A stretch of DNA of 64,000 nucleotides from the NCBI RefSeq assembly GCF_000691525.1, contig NZ_JMDW01000014.1, forward strand, positions 1 to 64,000, in the 5' to 3' direction. Under the pieces are notes generated by a model that did no database searches, had not been told where the DNA came from, and saw only the letters and a list, made by a program, of their open reading frames with translations. The DNA is from Mycolicibacterium neoaurum ATCC 25795. Its GTDB lineage: Bacteria; Actinomycetota; Actinomycetes; Mycobacteriales; Mycobacteriaceae. The first letter of the stretch is position 1. Every line of letters begins with the position of its first letter. Made by a program: the position numbers and the translations under genes. Positions 1 to 8,312 of the stretch are shown here, in pieces.

Positions 1-75
1 GAGGGCGCCACCGTCGGCATCACCGCCAACCAAGGCCTCTTCGGTCACGGCTCCGCGGTCATCATCGCCACCTAA
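1..75 (+). CDS. C-terminal tail of an unidentified protein (cut by window start)
   Basis: The first 24 codons read in frame to a TAA at 73-75 and end in a Gly-rich stretch containing NQGLFGHGSAVIIAT. The codon use is high-GC and coding-like, and the frame ends just before a strong hairpin. A thiolase-like enzyme would be one possibility, but 24 residues are too few to name a family. It converges with the Mce-associated genes on the other strand. Confidence 0.5.
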   Translation, partial: EGATVGITANQGLFGHGSAVIIAT

Positions 76-94
76 CCACCCCCGCGAACGTGCT

Positions 95-129
95 TGCCCC
101 AACCCGACGCAGCGCGTCAGGTTGGGGCA
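95..129. terminator. Bidirectional hairpin terminator between convergent genes
   Basis: A 16-bp stem (95-110 with 114-129) with a single G-T type mismatch closes a 3-base loop. It lies between the + strand gene ending at 75 and the minus strand gene ending at 152. There is no U-tract, which is usual for mycobacterial terminators. The position between two converging stops supports a terminator for both strands. Confidence 0.7.
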
Positions 130-151
130 GCGTCGTGCGCGGCCGGCCCGT

Positions 152-775
152 CTACACGGGATCGAGTGCCGAGATGCGCCATTCTCCATCGGTTTTGGTG
201 ATACTGACCACCACGCTGCTGGTTGCCAACGAGGGCTCTGGTCGCTCCTTGCTCGCCGTCTCCTGATTCAGGAAGAGCAGAACCTTGGCGTTATCGGGGT
301 GCATCTCCATGACGGCCGCGTTGAGCACCTGAGCGCCCGCGGTGATTCCACGTTCCCGGACGGCCGGCGCCACAACCTCGGCGGTGAACTTGGTGTAGTA
401 GGTCCGGAAATCACCCGTCGTCAGGGTATCGGCTCGTTCCATATCGCGGTCAAGGGTCTCCGGCGAATAGGACAACAGCGCCAGCGTCGACGATGAGGCG
501 GCATCCACGGCCGCCTGCTCGGCGGCCGCATCGGTCAGCTGGCTCGGACGAAAACTGGTGAGGTACAGCGCCCCGGCGAACGCCGCGGCGGCGAGCAGCA
601 TCACCGTCAGCGTCAGGCCCTTCCAGCGCGCAGTCGCGAAGCCACGGGTCCGTGCGAAGATCCCGCTTCTGCCGGACGTCGATGCGGTCGCTTCCTGTTC
701 GGCTGCCGTCTCGTCGACCGCTTGCTGGTCGATGTCTGTCGTCTCCACCGACTCGGTGTTCTCCTGAACGCTCAT
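152..775 (-). CDS. Mce-associated membrane protein (distal)
   Basis: This 207-residue protein has an acidic cytoplasmic N-terminus (about 1-50), one membrane helix (about 52-73, LTVMLLAAAAFAGALYLT) and an extracytoplasmic domain of about 130 residues. That is the architecture of the Mce-associated (Mas) proteins that accompany mce operons and are thought to stabilise or assist the lipid transporter. Its start overlaps the stop of the upstream mas gene by 4 nt (ATGA), so the two are translationally coupled. Identification is by architecture and context; no catalytic motif is expected. Confidence 0.8.
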   Translation of the reverse strand: MSVQENTESVETTDIDQQAVDETAAEQEATASTSGRSGIFARTRGFATARWKGLTLTVMLLAAAAFAGALYLTSFRPSQLTDAAAEQAAVDAASSSTLALLSYSPETLDRDMERADTLTTGDFRTYYTKFTAEVVAPAVRERGITAGAQVLNAAVMEMHPDNAKVLLFLNQETASKERPEPSLATSSVVVSITKTDGEWRISALDPV

Positions 776-1419
776 GGCACGAACTCCACTTTCGACATCT
801 TGATCCGGTCGCCGTCACGCTGGAGATCGACGGTCAGCCGCCAGTTGCGCGGCGACTCCTCGGCGCCTGCGGCGTTGGTGACGGTCGAGGATGCCGATAC
901 CAGCACTACCGCCGAGTCGGCGGTCATCGACTCGACGGCTGCGGCGTTCACGGTCGCCTTGGTGATCACCTTGGCGTCCTGAGACACCTTGATGAAATCC
1001 TCTGATGCGCCTTGGAATTCCTGGCGGAACGGGTCGACCGCGTTGTCGAGGATCTGCTCGACGCTGGCCTTCGGGTTGTTGAAGTCGATCGACATCAGGG
1101 TGACCACGACCTGGCGGGCGGCCGTGGTGAACTCGGCACGGTGCCTCTCCTGGGCCGCAACCTCCCGGCCGTGTTGCACCATGAATCCGCCGGCGGCCAG
1201 CAGCGCGACCGTACTCAGCGCCGCCAGCGCGGACGCCACCCTTGTCCAGCGCGGTCTGCGCCGTCGCGGCCTGCGCGGAGGTCCGTCAGCGGCGCTGTCG
1301 GCCCGCAGTCGGTCCGCGCGGGCCCGTGCTTCGAGGGCAAGCTGCTCGGCGGCTTCGGCTTCGGCTTCAGCCTCGACGGACAGCGCATCGCGCTCCTCAG
1401 CGGTGAGATCCACGGACAT
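772..1419 (-). CDS. Mce-associated membrane protein (proximal)
   Basis: A 215-residue Mas-type protein. It has an Ala/Glu-rich, probably helical, N-terminus (EAEAEAEAAEQLALEARARADRL), an Arg/Pro-rich patch, one membrane helix near residues 60-82, and an exported domain. It is the first gene of a two-gene unit. A TAGGGT hexamer 6 nt before the ATG suggests that it is transcribed leaderlessly from its own promoter rather than by read-through from mceF, which ends 1.6 kb upstream and is separated by a gene on the opposite strand. Confidence 0.8.
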   Translation of the reverse strand: MSVDLTAEERDALSVEAEAEAEAAEQLALEARARADRLRADSAADGPPRRPRRRRPRWTRVASALAALSTVALLAAGGFMVQHGREVAAQERHRAEFTTAARQVVVTLMSIDFNNPKASVEQILDNAVDPFRQEFQGASEDFIKVSQDAKVITKATVNAAAVESMTADSAVVLVSASSTVTNAAGAEESPRNWRLTVDLQRDGDRIKMSKVEFVP

Positions 1420-1425
1420 ATCGGC

Positions 1426-1431
1426 ACCCTA
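1426..1431 (-). promoter_or_regulatory. -10 element for leaderless mas transcript
   Basis: On the minus strand TAGGGT ends 6 nt before the ATG at 1419. This spacing puts the transcription start on or next to the A of the start codon, a common mycobacterial arrangement. No Shine-Dalgarno sequence is present. Confidence 0.5.
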
Positions 1432-1442
1432 AGTCGGGGGCC

Positions 1443-1461
1443 GGACGCTTCCGGAGCGTCC
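1443..1461. promoter_or_regulatory. Palindrome in the mas promoter region
   Basis: GGACGCT, a 5-nt spacer and AGCGTCC form a perfect inverted repeat. It sits 12 nt beyond the -10 of the mas unit, over the expected -35 region, and downstream of the gene ending at 1507. It could be an operator for the mas promoter or a short terminator for the upstream gene; the sequence does not decide between them. Confidence 0.4.
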
Positions 1462-1506
1462 TCCCACCCAGTGGGCCACGTCACATGAACTGCGTGCTCA
1501 GGACAC

Positions 1507-1923
1507 TCAGAAGTGTCGCATCGCGCAGAGCGCGCCCTTGGGACCGCTCGAGGTGGCCACGACCACGCCGTCGACCGCCAGCTGGCAACGAAACATCGGT
1601 TCCACCTGTGCCCGACCGCTGGTGGCCGAGACCATTGCCCACCTAGCGGGATCCAGCAACGTCGCGTGCAGCACCCACGGCCGGTCCGGACCGATCTCGA
1701 CGTCCACCTTCGGGCTGAACACATAGGGATTGTGGCTGTAGTCTGCCCAGCTCGGCGGATCGCTCTGACGGAAGTACACGGCTGCACTGACCGGGGTTTC
1801 GGTGGTCACGGTGTAAGTGACCTGATGCGGGACAGGCGGCTCGGCCCGCGCCGGCCCGGCCACCCCCATGCCGGCGGCGCCCAGGCAGATCGCCGAGGAC
1901 AACAACCGCCTTGCCCTAGACAT
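1507..1923 (-). CDS. Exported MmpS-like protein
   Basis: A 138-residue protein with a clear signal peptide (MSRARRLLSSAICLGAAG, cleavage near ARA-EPP). The mature part has VTYTVTTE near the start and CQLAVDGVVVATSS near the end, a pattern like the beta-rich domain of MmpS proteins (V-Y-V...C-R/Q-I-x-V-D-G). The start was chosen because the ATG at 1923 follows GGAG by a few nt and directly precedes the signal sequence; the frame is open further upstream. It overlaps the end of the upstream exported-protein gene by 8 nt, so the two form an operon. No membrane anchor remains after cleavage, unlike classical MmpS. Confidence 0.65.
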   Translation of the reverse strand: MSRARRLLSSAICLGAAGMGVAGPARAEPPVPHQVTYTVTTETPVSAAVYFRQSDPPSWADYSHNPYVFSPKVDVEIGPDRPWVLHATLLDPARWAMVSATSGRAQVEPMFRCQLAVDGVVVATSSGPKGALCAMRHF

Positions 1924-2293
1924 CTCCGCGCCCCCACAGTGGCGCGCCGTTCTTGGACTGGCAGGCAAGGAACAGTCCGTCCGGGGCCTGGGCCACCCAA
2001 TTCTCGTAGCCGGCGCAACTGACGCCGAATTCCTTGATACCGGCCATTGACGGCGATCGAAAGTATCTGGGTTCGTACCGACGCGGTGAACCGCAGAACA
2101 CCAGCCGACCCCACGATGTGGTGCCGAAGACGAAGTGCGCGGTGTCCCGGCATGGCGCACCCAGGACCACCCCGGCGGTGATACCTGGTGTGCAATCCGG
2201 ACCGTCGCAGCCAACGGGTTCTGCCGCCGCGGGCACGCTGGTGAACAGGGCGGCGGCCAGTGCGCCCGTCACCGCAAGCGCCGTCATCTTCAC
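1916..2293 (-). CDS. Small exported Cys-containing protein
   Basis: The protein has a typical signal peptide (MTALAVTGALAAALFTSVPAAAEP) and a mature region of about 100 residues with six cysteines (GCDGPDC, APCRD, FCGSP, SCAGY, ACQSK), so disulfide bonds outside the cell are likely. I place the start at GTG 2293 because it sits two codons before the signal core; an ATG at 2353 would add 20 residues, including acidic ones that are atypical for a signal peptide. I do not recognise the family. It is the first gene of the pair that ends with the MmpS-like gene and is divergent from the gene at 2435. Confidence 0.6.
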   Translation of the reverse strand: MKMTALAVTGALAAALFTSVPAAAEPVGCDGPDCTPGITAGVVLGAPCRDTAHFVFGTTSWGRLVFCGSPRRYEPRYFRSPSMAGIKEFGVSCAGYENWVAQAPDGLFLACQSKNGAPLWGRGDV

Positions 2294-2434
2294 GGTGCGC
2301 ACTCTGTCAGCCCCGGTGCCGCACGGCATGTCGGTGGTCCGCTCAGTGGACATGTTGCCGGCGGACGCCGGGTGCCGGGTATTTACTTCTCACGCTGCCG
2401 ATTCCGGCCAGCAGGCCCGTCCGAGGAGCAGGCA

Positions 2435-2941
2435 ATGCTGCGTGTACCCGCAATCATGACCATCGGCGTCTCCGCACTCGCCTGTCTGTCGACACCCGCC
2501 GTGCACGCCGACAACCCCGACTGGGGTATCAACGGAACCTTCACCGCCACCTCCAACGGGGAGTGGGCGCGCAAGAACGACGCCTTCTTCGATCAAGCCA
2601 GTCTGCGCAGCACCTGGACCGTCAGTACCCAGTGCAGCTACCCCGGCGAGTGCACCGGCACCGTGCAGAGCGACTTCGGTTGGACGGCCCCGATCTATCA
2701 ACGCAGCGGCGTCTGGTACGTCAAGCACACCGTGGAGAACTGGATCCCGTGCCCGGACGGCAGCACCGCACCGGGCCTGCAGACATTCCGGTTCAAGCCG
2801 ATGACGCCGGAGGGCGCCAACTTCGACATGTCGTCAAATGTCCTTGTCGGAGAGGATGTCACCACCGGTCCCAGCGGTGCGTGCGGTGTGAGCAAGCCGG
2901 TGTACATCAACATGCCGTTCAAACTCGCGAAGGTGAGCTGA
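2435..2941 (+). CDS. Exported mycobacterial protein of unknown function
   Basis: A 168-residue protein with an N-terminal signal peptide ending near AVHA-DNP and a mature domain rich in Trp, Tyr and Thr. Four cysteines (QCSYPGEC, PCPDG, ACGVS) suggest disulfides. The ATG at 2435 follows GAGGAG at 2423-2428. The domain resembles small secreted proteins common in mycobacteria, but no function is known to me. The gene runs against the mce operon and lies between mceF and the mas genes, an unusual place. Confidence 0.7.
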   Translation: MLRVPAIMTIGVSALACLSTPAVHADNPDWGINGTFTATSNGEWARKNDAFFDQASLRSTWTVSTQCSYPGECTGTVQSDFGWTAPIYQRSGVWYVKHTVENWIPCPDGSTAPGLQTFRFKPMTPEGANFDMSSNVLVGEDVTTGPSGACGVSKPVYINMPFKLAKVS

Positions 2942-2959
2942 CCGCCCACCCCACATTCC

Positions 2960-2993
2960 CCGGGTGCGCCCGGCGATCACCGAGCGCACCGGG
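2960..2993. terminator. Probable terminator between convergent genes
   Basis: GGTGCGC (2963-2969) pairs with GCGCACC (2984-2990), and three further C-G pairs follow after one bulged G. It fills the 58-nt gap between the + strand gene ending at 2941 and mceF ending at 3000. Confidence 0.45.
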
Positions 2994-2999
2994 TGTCCG

Positions 3000-4529
3000 T
3001 TACTTCGGCATCAGGTCTTCCCAGCTCCGCGCGGGCGGAGCCACCAGATCGGTCTGCGTGTAGACATTCCCATCCGGCGCCGCATACTGACCGGTGTCCG
3101 GGTTGTACGTCGCAAACGCCACCGACGGTCCCTGCAGCGAGCTCTCGTGAGCGCTCGGAGCCACCGGCAGCGCACCTGCCGCCGGCGGTGCAGGCGTGGC
3201 CGGTGGCACGTCAGCAGGAGGCATCGGGGTCCCCTGCACCGGTCCGAAGATCTGATCCCCGAAGGTGACCCGGTCGTCGACAGGGACCCCCTGGGCGATC
3301 AGGTTCGGATCGATGGGATACGGGCCGGTGACATGTTGCCGCATGGCGAGCGGCTCATATGGCCGGTCGCTCTCACAGATCTCCACCGTGGGTGCGCGCT
3401 TGCCGGGCTGGCCCTGACACGGAAAGTTTCGTGCCCCACGCACACCGATCGGCGAATCCTGCGGAAGTTTGCAGTACAACCCGTCGGGGGTGTCGATATC
3501 GGTCTCGTCGGCGGGAGACCGCCATGATGACGGCGGCAGGAAGCCGACCGAACACGCGGGCGGATCACCGAGGGTCAGGCTGAACTCCGAAAGTGCCATC
3601 CCGGTCGGGTTGTTCAGCGAAGATCCGTAGGACTGGGTGGCCGCCAGGTACGGCGGCAGAAGCACCAGGAGCTGCTCCAGCGAGGCGTTGTAGGTGACCC
3701 CGATCTGTCCGACCGTCGTCAGGTTGGCCAACAGCACCGGCAGCGTCGGCTTGACCTGGTTCAGCAGCCTGGAGGCCTCATCGGCGGCACCGGCACCGGT
3801 GCGCAGGATGGTGCGCACCTCCTGATCGCGGTTCGCCACGGTGTTGGTGATCCCGGCCAAGCCGGCAGCCCAGGTCCGTATCGCATTCGCCTTCTCGGCC
3901 TGCCCGTCCAACAGCGGACGGCTGTCCTCGATCAGGTCACGGGTATCACCGGCCGACGCGTTGAAATCGGCAGCCAGCCTGCCCGAAGCATCGAACAGTG
4001 CACCCAGGTCGTTGCCGGTTCCGTTGAGGGCCTTGAAAGATTCGTCGAGCAAGCCGGAGAGTTTTCCGGTCGGGATGCTCCCGACCAACGCACTCATCTG
4101 GTCGAGCATCGGCCCGACCGGTTGCGGAAGCGACGTGTTGTCCGAGGTGATGACCGACCCGTCCTCAAGATACGGACCGCCGTCGGAACGTGGGACAAGG
4201 TCGACATACTGCTCACCGACCGCCGACACACTGCGCACATTGGCTTGCAGATCGGCGGGAATCCGCGGTGATCGCTGCAACGACATCGTCACGTCGGCGC
4301 CGCTTCGTGTGGGTCTTATGGCAGTCACCTTGCCGACTTCGACGCCCCGATATGTGACGTTCGAGAACTGGTAGAGCCCACCGGTTGCCGGGACCTGCAA
4401 GGTGACGCCGATGCGGCCCAATCCCAGTAGCACGGGTGCCTGCAGGTACACGAACACCATGGCGCCCACTCCGATCACCGAAGCGATGGTGAAGATGATC
4501 AGCTGATTGCGCACAAAACGGGTCAACAT
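3000..4529 (-). CDS. mceF: Mce family protein MceF
   Basis: A 509-residue Mce protein: one N-terminal membrane helix (about 10-31), an MCE/MlaD domain (about 38-115, with QFSNVTYRGVEVGKV and VGEQYVDLVP), a long helical region, and a Pro/Ala-rich C-terminus. As the sixth Mce subunit it should form part of the periplasmic lipid-conducting assembly of a Mce ABC-type importer. Its ATG overlaps the mceE stop by one base (TGATG). It is the last gene of the mce run; the next gene downstream is on the opposite strand. Confidence 0.93.
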   Translation of the reverse strand: MLTRFVRNQLIIFTIASVIGVGAMVFVYLQAPVLLGLGRIGVTLQVPATGGLYQFSNVTYRGVEVGKVTAIRPTRSGADVTMSLQRSPRIPADLQANVRSVSAVGEQYVDLVPRSDGGPYLEDGSVITSDNTSLPQPVGPMLDQMSALVGSIPTGKLSGLLDESFKALNGTGNDLGALFDASGRLAADFNASAGDTRDLIEDSRPLLDGQAEKANAIRTWAAGLAGITNTVANRDQEVRTILRTGAGAADEASRLLNQVKPTLPVLLANLTTVGQIGVTYNASLEQLLVLLPPYLAATQSYGSSLNNPTGMALSEFSLTLGDPPACSVGFLPPSSWRSPADETDIDTPDGLYCKLPQDSPIGVRGARNFPCQGQPGKRAPTVEICESDRPYEPLAMRQHVTGPYPIDPNLIAQGVPVDDRVTFGDQIFGPVQGTPMPPADVPPATPAPPAAGALPVAPSAHESSLQGPSVAFATYNPDTGQYAAPDGNVYTQTDLVAPPARSWEDLMPK

Positions 4530-5764
4530 CAGTTACCGCCCTCGGTAGCCGGGTTGTCCGAAGACGGTGCCGCGGGTGCACCGCCTGGTGCCGCGGGTGC
4601 ACCGCCTGGTGCCGCCGCATCGGCCATCGGCGGGAAGGGTGCGACCTCGGCCGGGATGGGTGTCACCGGAGCCGACAACGGGTCCCGGGTGTAGGTGTTG
4701 TACCACGGGTCACCCGGGGCGGGAACCATGGTGGCATTGGGCTCACCCCATCTGGTGCCCAGGAGAATGCCGCTCTTCAGGCGGGGAATGGTGAAGTCGA
4801 ACACGATGAACTGGTTCATATAGTCACCGCGGATACCGCGGTCGATGAATTCCTGCGTGTAGGGAAAGGTCGGCAAGAACGACAGGGCTGTCGTCAGGTC
4901 GGGTCCGATGTCGGCCAGCGCCCTGATCGTGGGTTCGAGATTTTGTAGGTTGCGAACTATGTCACCCTGTGAGTCATTGATGAGTTGCGTTGCGGTGTCG
5001 CTGAATCGGCCCAGTTTCGTCAACGCCGTGGTGATGCGTGGGCGTTGTTGATTCAAGACGTCGAGCGCGGGCGGGATACGTTCCAACGCACGGCTGAGCA
5101 CATCGCGTTGGCCGGCGAACGTTCCGGCGAGCCGGTTCAATGCGGAGATCGATTCGATGACGTTGTCCCGTTGGGAATCCAACAGACCGATCACCTTGTT
5201 CATCCGGCCGAGCAGGTCGCGAATCTGGCCCTGGCGACCGTCGAGTGCGGCGTTGAAGTTGTGCACGATATCGCCGATATGCGTCAGCCCTCCGCCGTTG
5301 ACCACGACCGACAGCGATGACAACGTCTGCTCGGTCGACGGGTAGGTCGAGGTCTTGGACAACGGGATCAAGGCGCCGGGCGCGAGGCGACCGCTCGGGT
5401 TCTCCCCGACCGGAGGGTCGAGTGCGAGATGCATGGACCCGAGCAGGCTGGTCTGCCCGACGGTGGCCACCGCGTTCTCGGGCACCACGACGTCCGGCTC
5501 GACGGTGACCTCGACGTTCGCAGTCCAGTCGTCGACGGTCATCTTACGCACCGCGCCGACCACGACGTCGCCGATCATGACCGGTGAGTTCGACTCCAGG
5601 GTACCGACATTGGCGATCTGCACCCGGTATGTCGTCGCCCGCTTACCGGTTCCGACGGTGCCCGGCAGCGGCAACGAGTTGATGCCGTCGAACGAGCATC
5701 CGGACGTCACCAGAACCGCACAGCTGGCCGCAGCGGCCCACCGGCGTGCCGACTTCGGCTTCAT
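4529..5764 (-). CDS. mceE: Mce family lipoprotein MceE
   Basis: The product is 411 residues, starting MKPKSARRWAAAASCAVLV and followed by TSGC, a lipobox with Thr where Leu is usual at -3. MceE subunits are the lipoproteins of Mce systems. An MCE domain (about 40-120) and a helical region follow. The ATG at 5764 was chosen because it overlaps the mceD stop by one base and begins the lipoprotein signal; the frame continues upstream as noise. The C-terminus carries a duplicated Ala-Pro-Gly segment (see repeat). Confidence 0.92.
   Translation of the reverse strand: MKPKSARRWAAAASCAVLVTSGCSFDGINSLPLPGTVGTGKRATTYRVQIANVGTLESNSPVMIGDVVVGAVRKMTVDDWTANVEVTVEPDVVVPENAVATVGQTSLLGSMHLALDPPVGENPSGRLAPGALIPLSKTSTYPSTEQTLSSLSVVVNGGGLTHIGDIVHNFNAALDGRQGQIRDLLGRMNKVIGLLDSQRDNVIESISALNRLAGTFAGQRDVLSRALERIPPALDVLNQQRPRITTALTKLGRFSDTATQLINDSQGDIVRNLQNLEPTIRALADIGPDLTTALSFLPTFPYTQEFIDRGIRGDYMNQFIVFDFTIPRLKSGILLGTRWGEPNATMVPAPGDPWYNTYTRDPLSAPVTPIPAEVAPFPPMADAAAPGGAPAAPGGAPAAPSSDNPATEGGN
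4566..4615. repeat. 21-bp tandem repeat in mceE
   Basis: Two perfect copies of a 21-bp unit (4566-4586 and 4587-4607) plus 8 bases of a third lie near the 3' end of mceE. On the coding strand they give a repeated Ala-Pro-Gly-Gly-Ala-Pro-Ala segment. Because the unit is a multiple of three, copy-number change would alter the length but not the frame. Confidence 0.9.
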
Positions 5765-7233
5765 CACGGGGTACCTTCCTGTGCCGGCACCGCCGGGGCA
5801 GCTTCGGCCGGTAGTAGCAGCTCGGTCAACGTCGACGCCGACGGCGCGACAGGTGGTGGTTGCAACGGCAGCCCGGGCGGCACGGGTGCGCCGGGGTAGA
5901 GGGCCGGTGTGCGTGCTGCGGGCAGTCCGAGCGGTGCGTAGGCCCCCGGGGGCTGCGGCGGGTCCGTCCATCCCGGAGGCGGTGGGACATCCCCTATCCC
6001 GGTGTAGGCCGATACCGCCGGTGGGACATCAGCCGGTGCGGGTCCGGTACCACCGCCGCCGGGCGCCAGGCCCGGTTCGGAGTAGATGACGTTCTTCGGT
6101 GCCGGTCCAAGGTAGGCATTGAACGGGATCGGAAGGTAGTTGAAATTCAGCAGTCGCAGTGCGGGGCCCAGATACTGTGCGCAGGCACGGCCGGATTCCT
6201 CTGCGGTGACGTTCTCCACCGCCGAGATCGCCGAACAGATGGTCGCGACCGGGTTGGCGAAATTGTTCATGGCGAACGAACCACGCGGGCCGCCGGTATC
6301 GGGGTTGTAGATGTTGTAGCCGTTGACCAAGGCATTGGGTGCGGCGTGCAGAACGTTCTTGACCGCCATGCTGTTGTCCGAGAGCACCTGGGTGACATTG
6401 GCCAGTCGCTCGATCTGCTCAGCGGTCTGGTTCCGGGATCCGGCGACGAAGCTCTGGACCTTCCCCACCGCTACCGACAACTCGCTGATCGCCGAGTCGA
6501 GGTCGGCACGGCTGCCGTCGACGACACCGGTGACATCGGCCAACCGGTCCTGGAACTGCACGATCTGAGTGTTGCTGTCCCGCAACGCACGCACGAAGAC
6601 CTGCAGATTCTTGATGACGCCGACAATGTCGCCGCTCCCCTGGCCCAGGACACGACCGACGTCGGAAAGCTGGGTGATCGTCTCACGCAGTCGATCTCCG
6701 TTACCTGCCATGGCATCGGCGGTGCTGTCGATGAAACGGCCGAGCGAAGTTTCCGATACCCCGCTGCCCGGTCCGAGCTCGGTGGCCAATCGGGTCAACT
6801 GATCCTTGATCTCATCCCATTCGACCGGGACCGCGGTGCGGTCCTCACCGATCTCCGCGCCATCGGCCATGGTGGCACCACTGGCCTCCGGGGTGGCACC
6901 GAATGCCGGCGTCAGCTGCACGTACCGCGCCGACACCAGATTCGGTGCCACGATGATCGCCTTGGCATCGGCAGGAACCGGCACGTCGCGATCCACCTGC
7001 AACACAATTCGGGTTCGGGTACCCATCGGCTCGATCGCTTCGATGGAGCCCACCCGTACCCCGACGACTCGCACCTCATCGCCGGGATAGATGGCCGTTG
7101 CCGACGCGAAATAGGCGACGATCGTCATGGGCTTCAAGAAGCTCTGGTATACCGCGAATCCGACGCCTGCGATCATCGCGATGGCCACGGCGACTACACC
7201 GATCCGCTTCGTTGTCGGCGTGCGCATCCTCAT
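5764..7233 (-). CDS. mceD: Mce family protein MceD
   Basis: A 489-residue protein with an N-terminal membrane helix (about 10-30), an MCE domain (about 36-115, containing YPGDEVRVVGVRVGSIEAIEP), a long alpha-helical section, a conserved region around NYLPIPFNAYLGPAP, and a Pro/Ala-rich tail of about 100 residues. The start overlaps mceC by 4 nt (ATGA); an alternative ATG two codons later is possible. It is a subunit of the Mce lipid-transfer assembly. Confidence 0.93.
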   Translation of the reverse strand: MRMRTPTTKRIGVVAVAIAMIAGVGFAVYQSFLKPMTIVAYFASATAIYPGDEVRVVGVRVGSIEAIEPMGTRTRIVLQVDRDVPVPADAKAIIVAPNLVSARYVQLTPAFGATPEASGATMADGAEIGEDRTAVPVEWDEIKDQLTRLATELGPGSGVSETSLGRFIDSTADAMAGNGDRLRETITQLSDVGRVLGQGSGDIVGVIKNLQVFVRALRDSNTQIVQFQDRLADVTGVVDGSRADLDSAISELSVAVGKVQSFVAGSRNQTAEQIERLANVTQVLSDNSMAVKNVLHAAPNALVNGYNIYNPDTGGPRGSFAMNNFANPVATICSAISAVENVTAEESGRACAQYLGPALRLLNFNYLPIPFNAYLGPAPKNVIYSEPGLAPGGGGTGPAPADVPPAVSAYTGIGDVPPPPGWTDPPQPPGAYAPLGLPAARTPALYPGAPVPPGLPLQPPPVAPSASTLTELLLPAEAAPAVPAQEGTP

Positions 7234-8312
7234 CGAGATCCTCCCGGAATACCGTTGTACGGGAACGGGAATTCGGCACGCGGTCCGGCGTTGTCAGGCG
7301 GCTGTCCGGCGTTGACACCGCGACGGAATCCGAGCGCGTAGTCCAGGAAGGGTTGGATCGCCGGCCCGGGAAGCAGGTTGGCGGCGTAACCGTAGTAGTA
7401 GAACCCGCTGTTGACCGCCTCGCCCTGGGTGATCTGGTACTTGGCCAGACCGGTCAGCGACTTGGCAAAATTGTCGCGGTTGCGCTCCAGCACCTCGGCG
7501 ACGCGATTCAGCTGCTCGAGGGTGGGAGCCAGCTCGGCCTCGTTCTCGTCCACCAGTTGCGAGAGCTGATCAGCCACGGCCGTGGTGTTCGCGAGCAGGT
7601 TGACGATCGCATAGCGACGGTCTTGCAGCACACCGAGTAGCTCATTGGCATTGAGAATCAGTGCGTTGACCTGCTGACTGCGCTCGGAGAGGATCCCGGT
7701 GACATCGGCCGCGCTGCTGAGCAGATTGCTCAATGACTCGTTGCGGTTGTTCAGCGATCGGGACAATCGGCTCACCCCGTCGAAGGTCGGCGCCAACTGT
7801 GGTGCCAGCCGGTCGACGGTGTCGGCGAGCACATCGAGTGACTGATTGATGGCCGCGGTATCGGTTTCTGCTGTGTTGGAGGTGAACTCGTTGAGCGCAT
7901 CGGTCAGCGAGTACGGCGAGGCCGTCCGGGTCAGCGGGATCACCTCGGCCGCACGCATCCGGTCGCTGCCGCGTGGCTCGAGGACCAGTTGGCGTTCGCC
8001 GAGCAGAGTGCCGATCCCGATGTGGGCGATGGTGTCCTTTCCGAGGCGCACCTTGCTGTTCACCGCGAAGGTCACCAACGCCGTGCCCTTGTCCAGTTCG
8101 ACATCGGATACCGAGCCGACGGTGACGCCGGAGACCTTGACATTGTTGCCGGCGCTCAGCCCGCCGGCCTCGGCGAAGACGGCCTGGTAGCGCACCGACG
8201 TGGCCATCGCCACGAGCTGCTGGGGCTGCAGACCGACAGCGATGATCAGGATCATCAACACCAGACCGATGAACCCGGCACGTACCAGGGATGATTGGCG
8301 ATACTTGAGCAT
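7230..8312 (-). CDS. mceC: Mce family protein MceC
   Basis: A 360-residue protein with a membrane helix at about 12-32, an MCE domain at about 40-112 (AGNNVKVSGVTVGSVSDVEL, LLGERQLVLEP), and helical repeats that end in YGYAANLLPGP. It lacks the long Pro-rich tail seen on MceD and MceF here. The start codon shares one base with the mceB stop and the end overlaps mceD by 4 nt, so all subunits are likely made in step. Confidence 0.93.
   Translation of the reverse strand: MLKYRQSSLVRAGFIGLVLMILIIAVGLQPQQLVAMATSVRYQAVFAEAGGLSAGNNVKVSGVTVGSVSDVELDKGTALVTFAVNSKVRLGKDTIAHIGIGTLLGERQLVLEPRGSDRMRAAEVIPLTRTASPYSLTDALNEFTSNTAETDTAAINQSLDVLADTVDRLAPQLAPTFDGVSRLSRSLNNRNESLSNLLSSAADVTGILSERSQQVNALILNANELLGVLQDRRYAIVNLLANTTAVADQLSQLVDENEAELAPTLEQLNRVAEVLERNRDNFAKSLTGLAKYQITQGEAVNSGFYYYGYAANLLPGPAIQPFLDYALGFRRGVNAGQPPDNAGPRAEFPFPYNGIPGGSR

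Noticed and set aside
83..140. Hairpin at 95-129 as a third member of the CGAGCGTGC element family
   Set aside because: The surrounding sequence is vaguely similar, but the 9-bp arms and the 41-nt spacing are absent.
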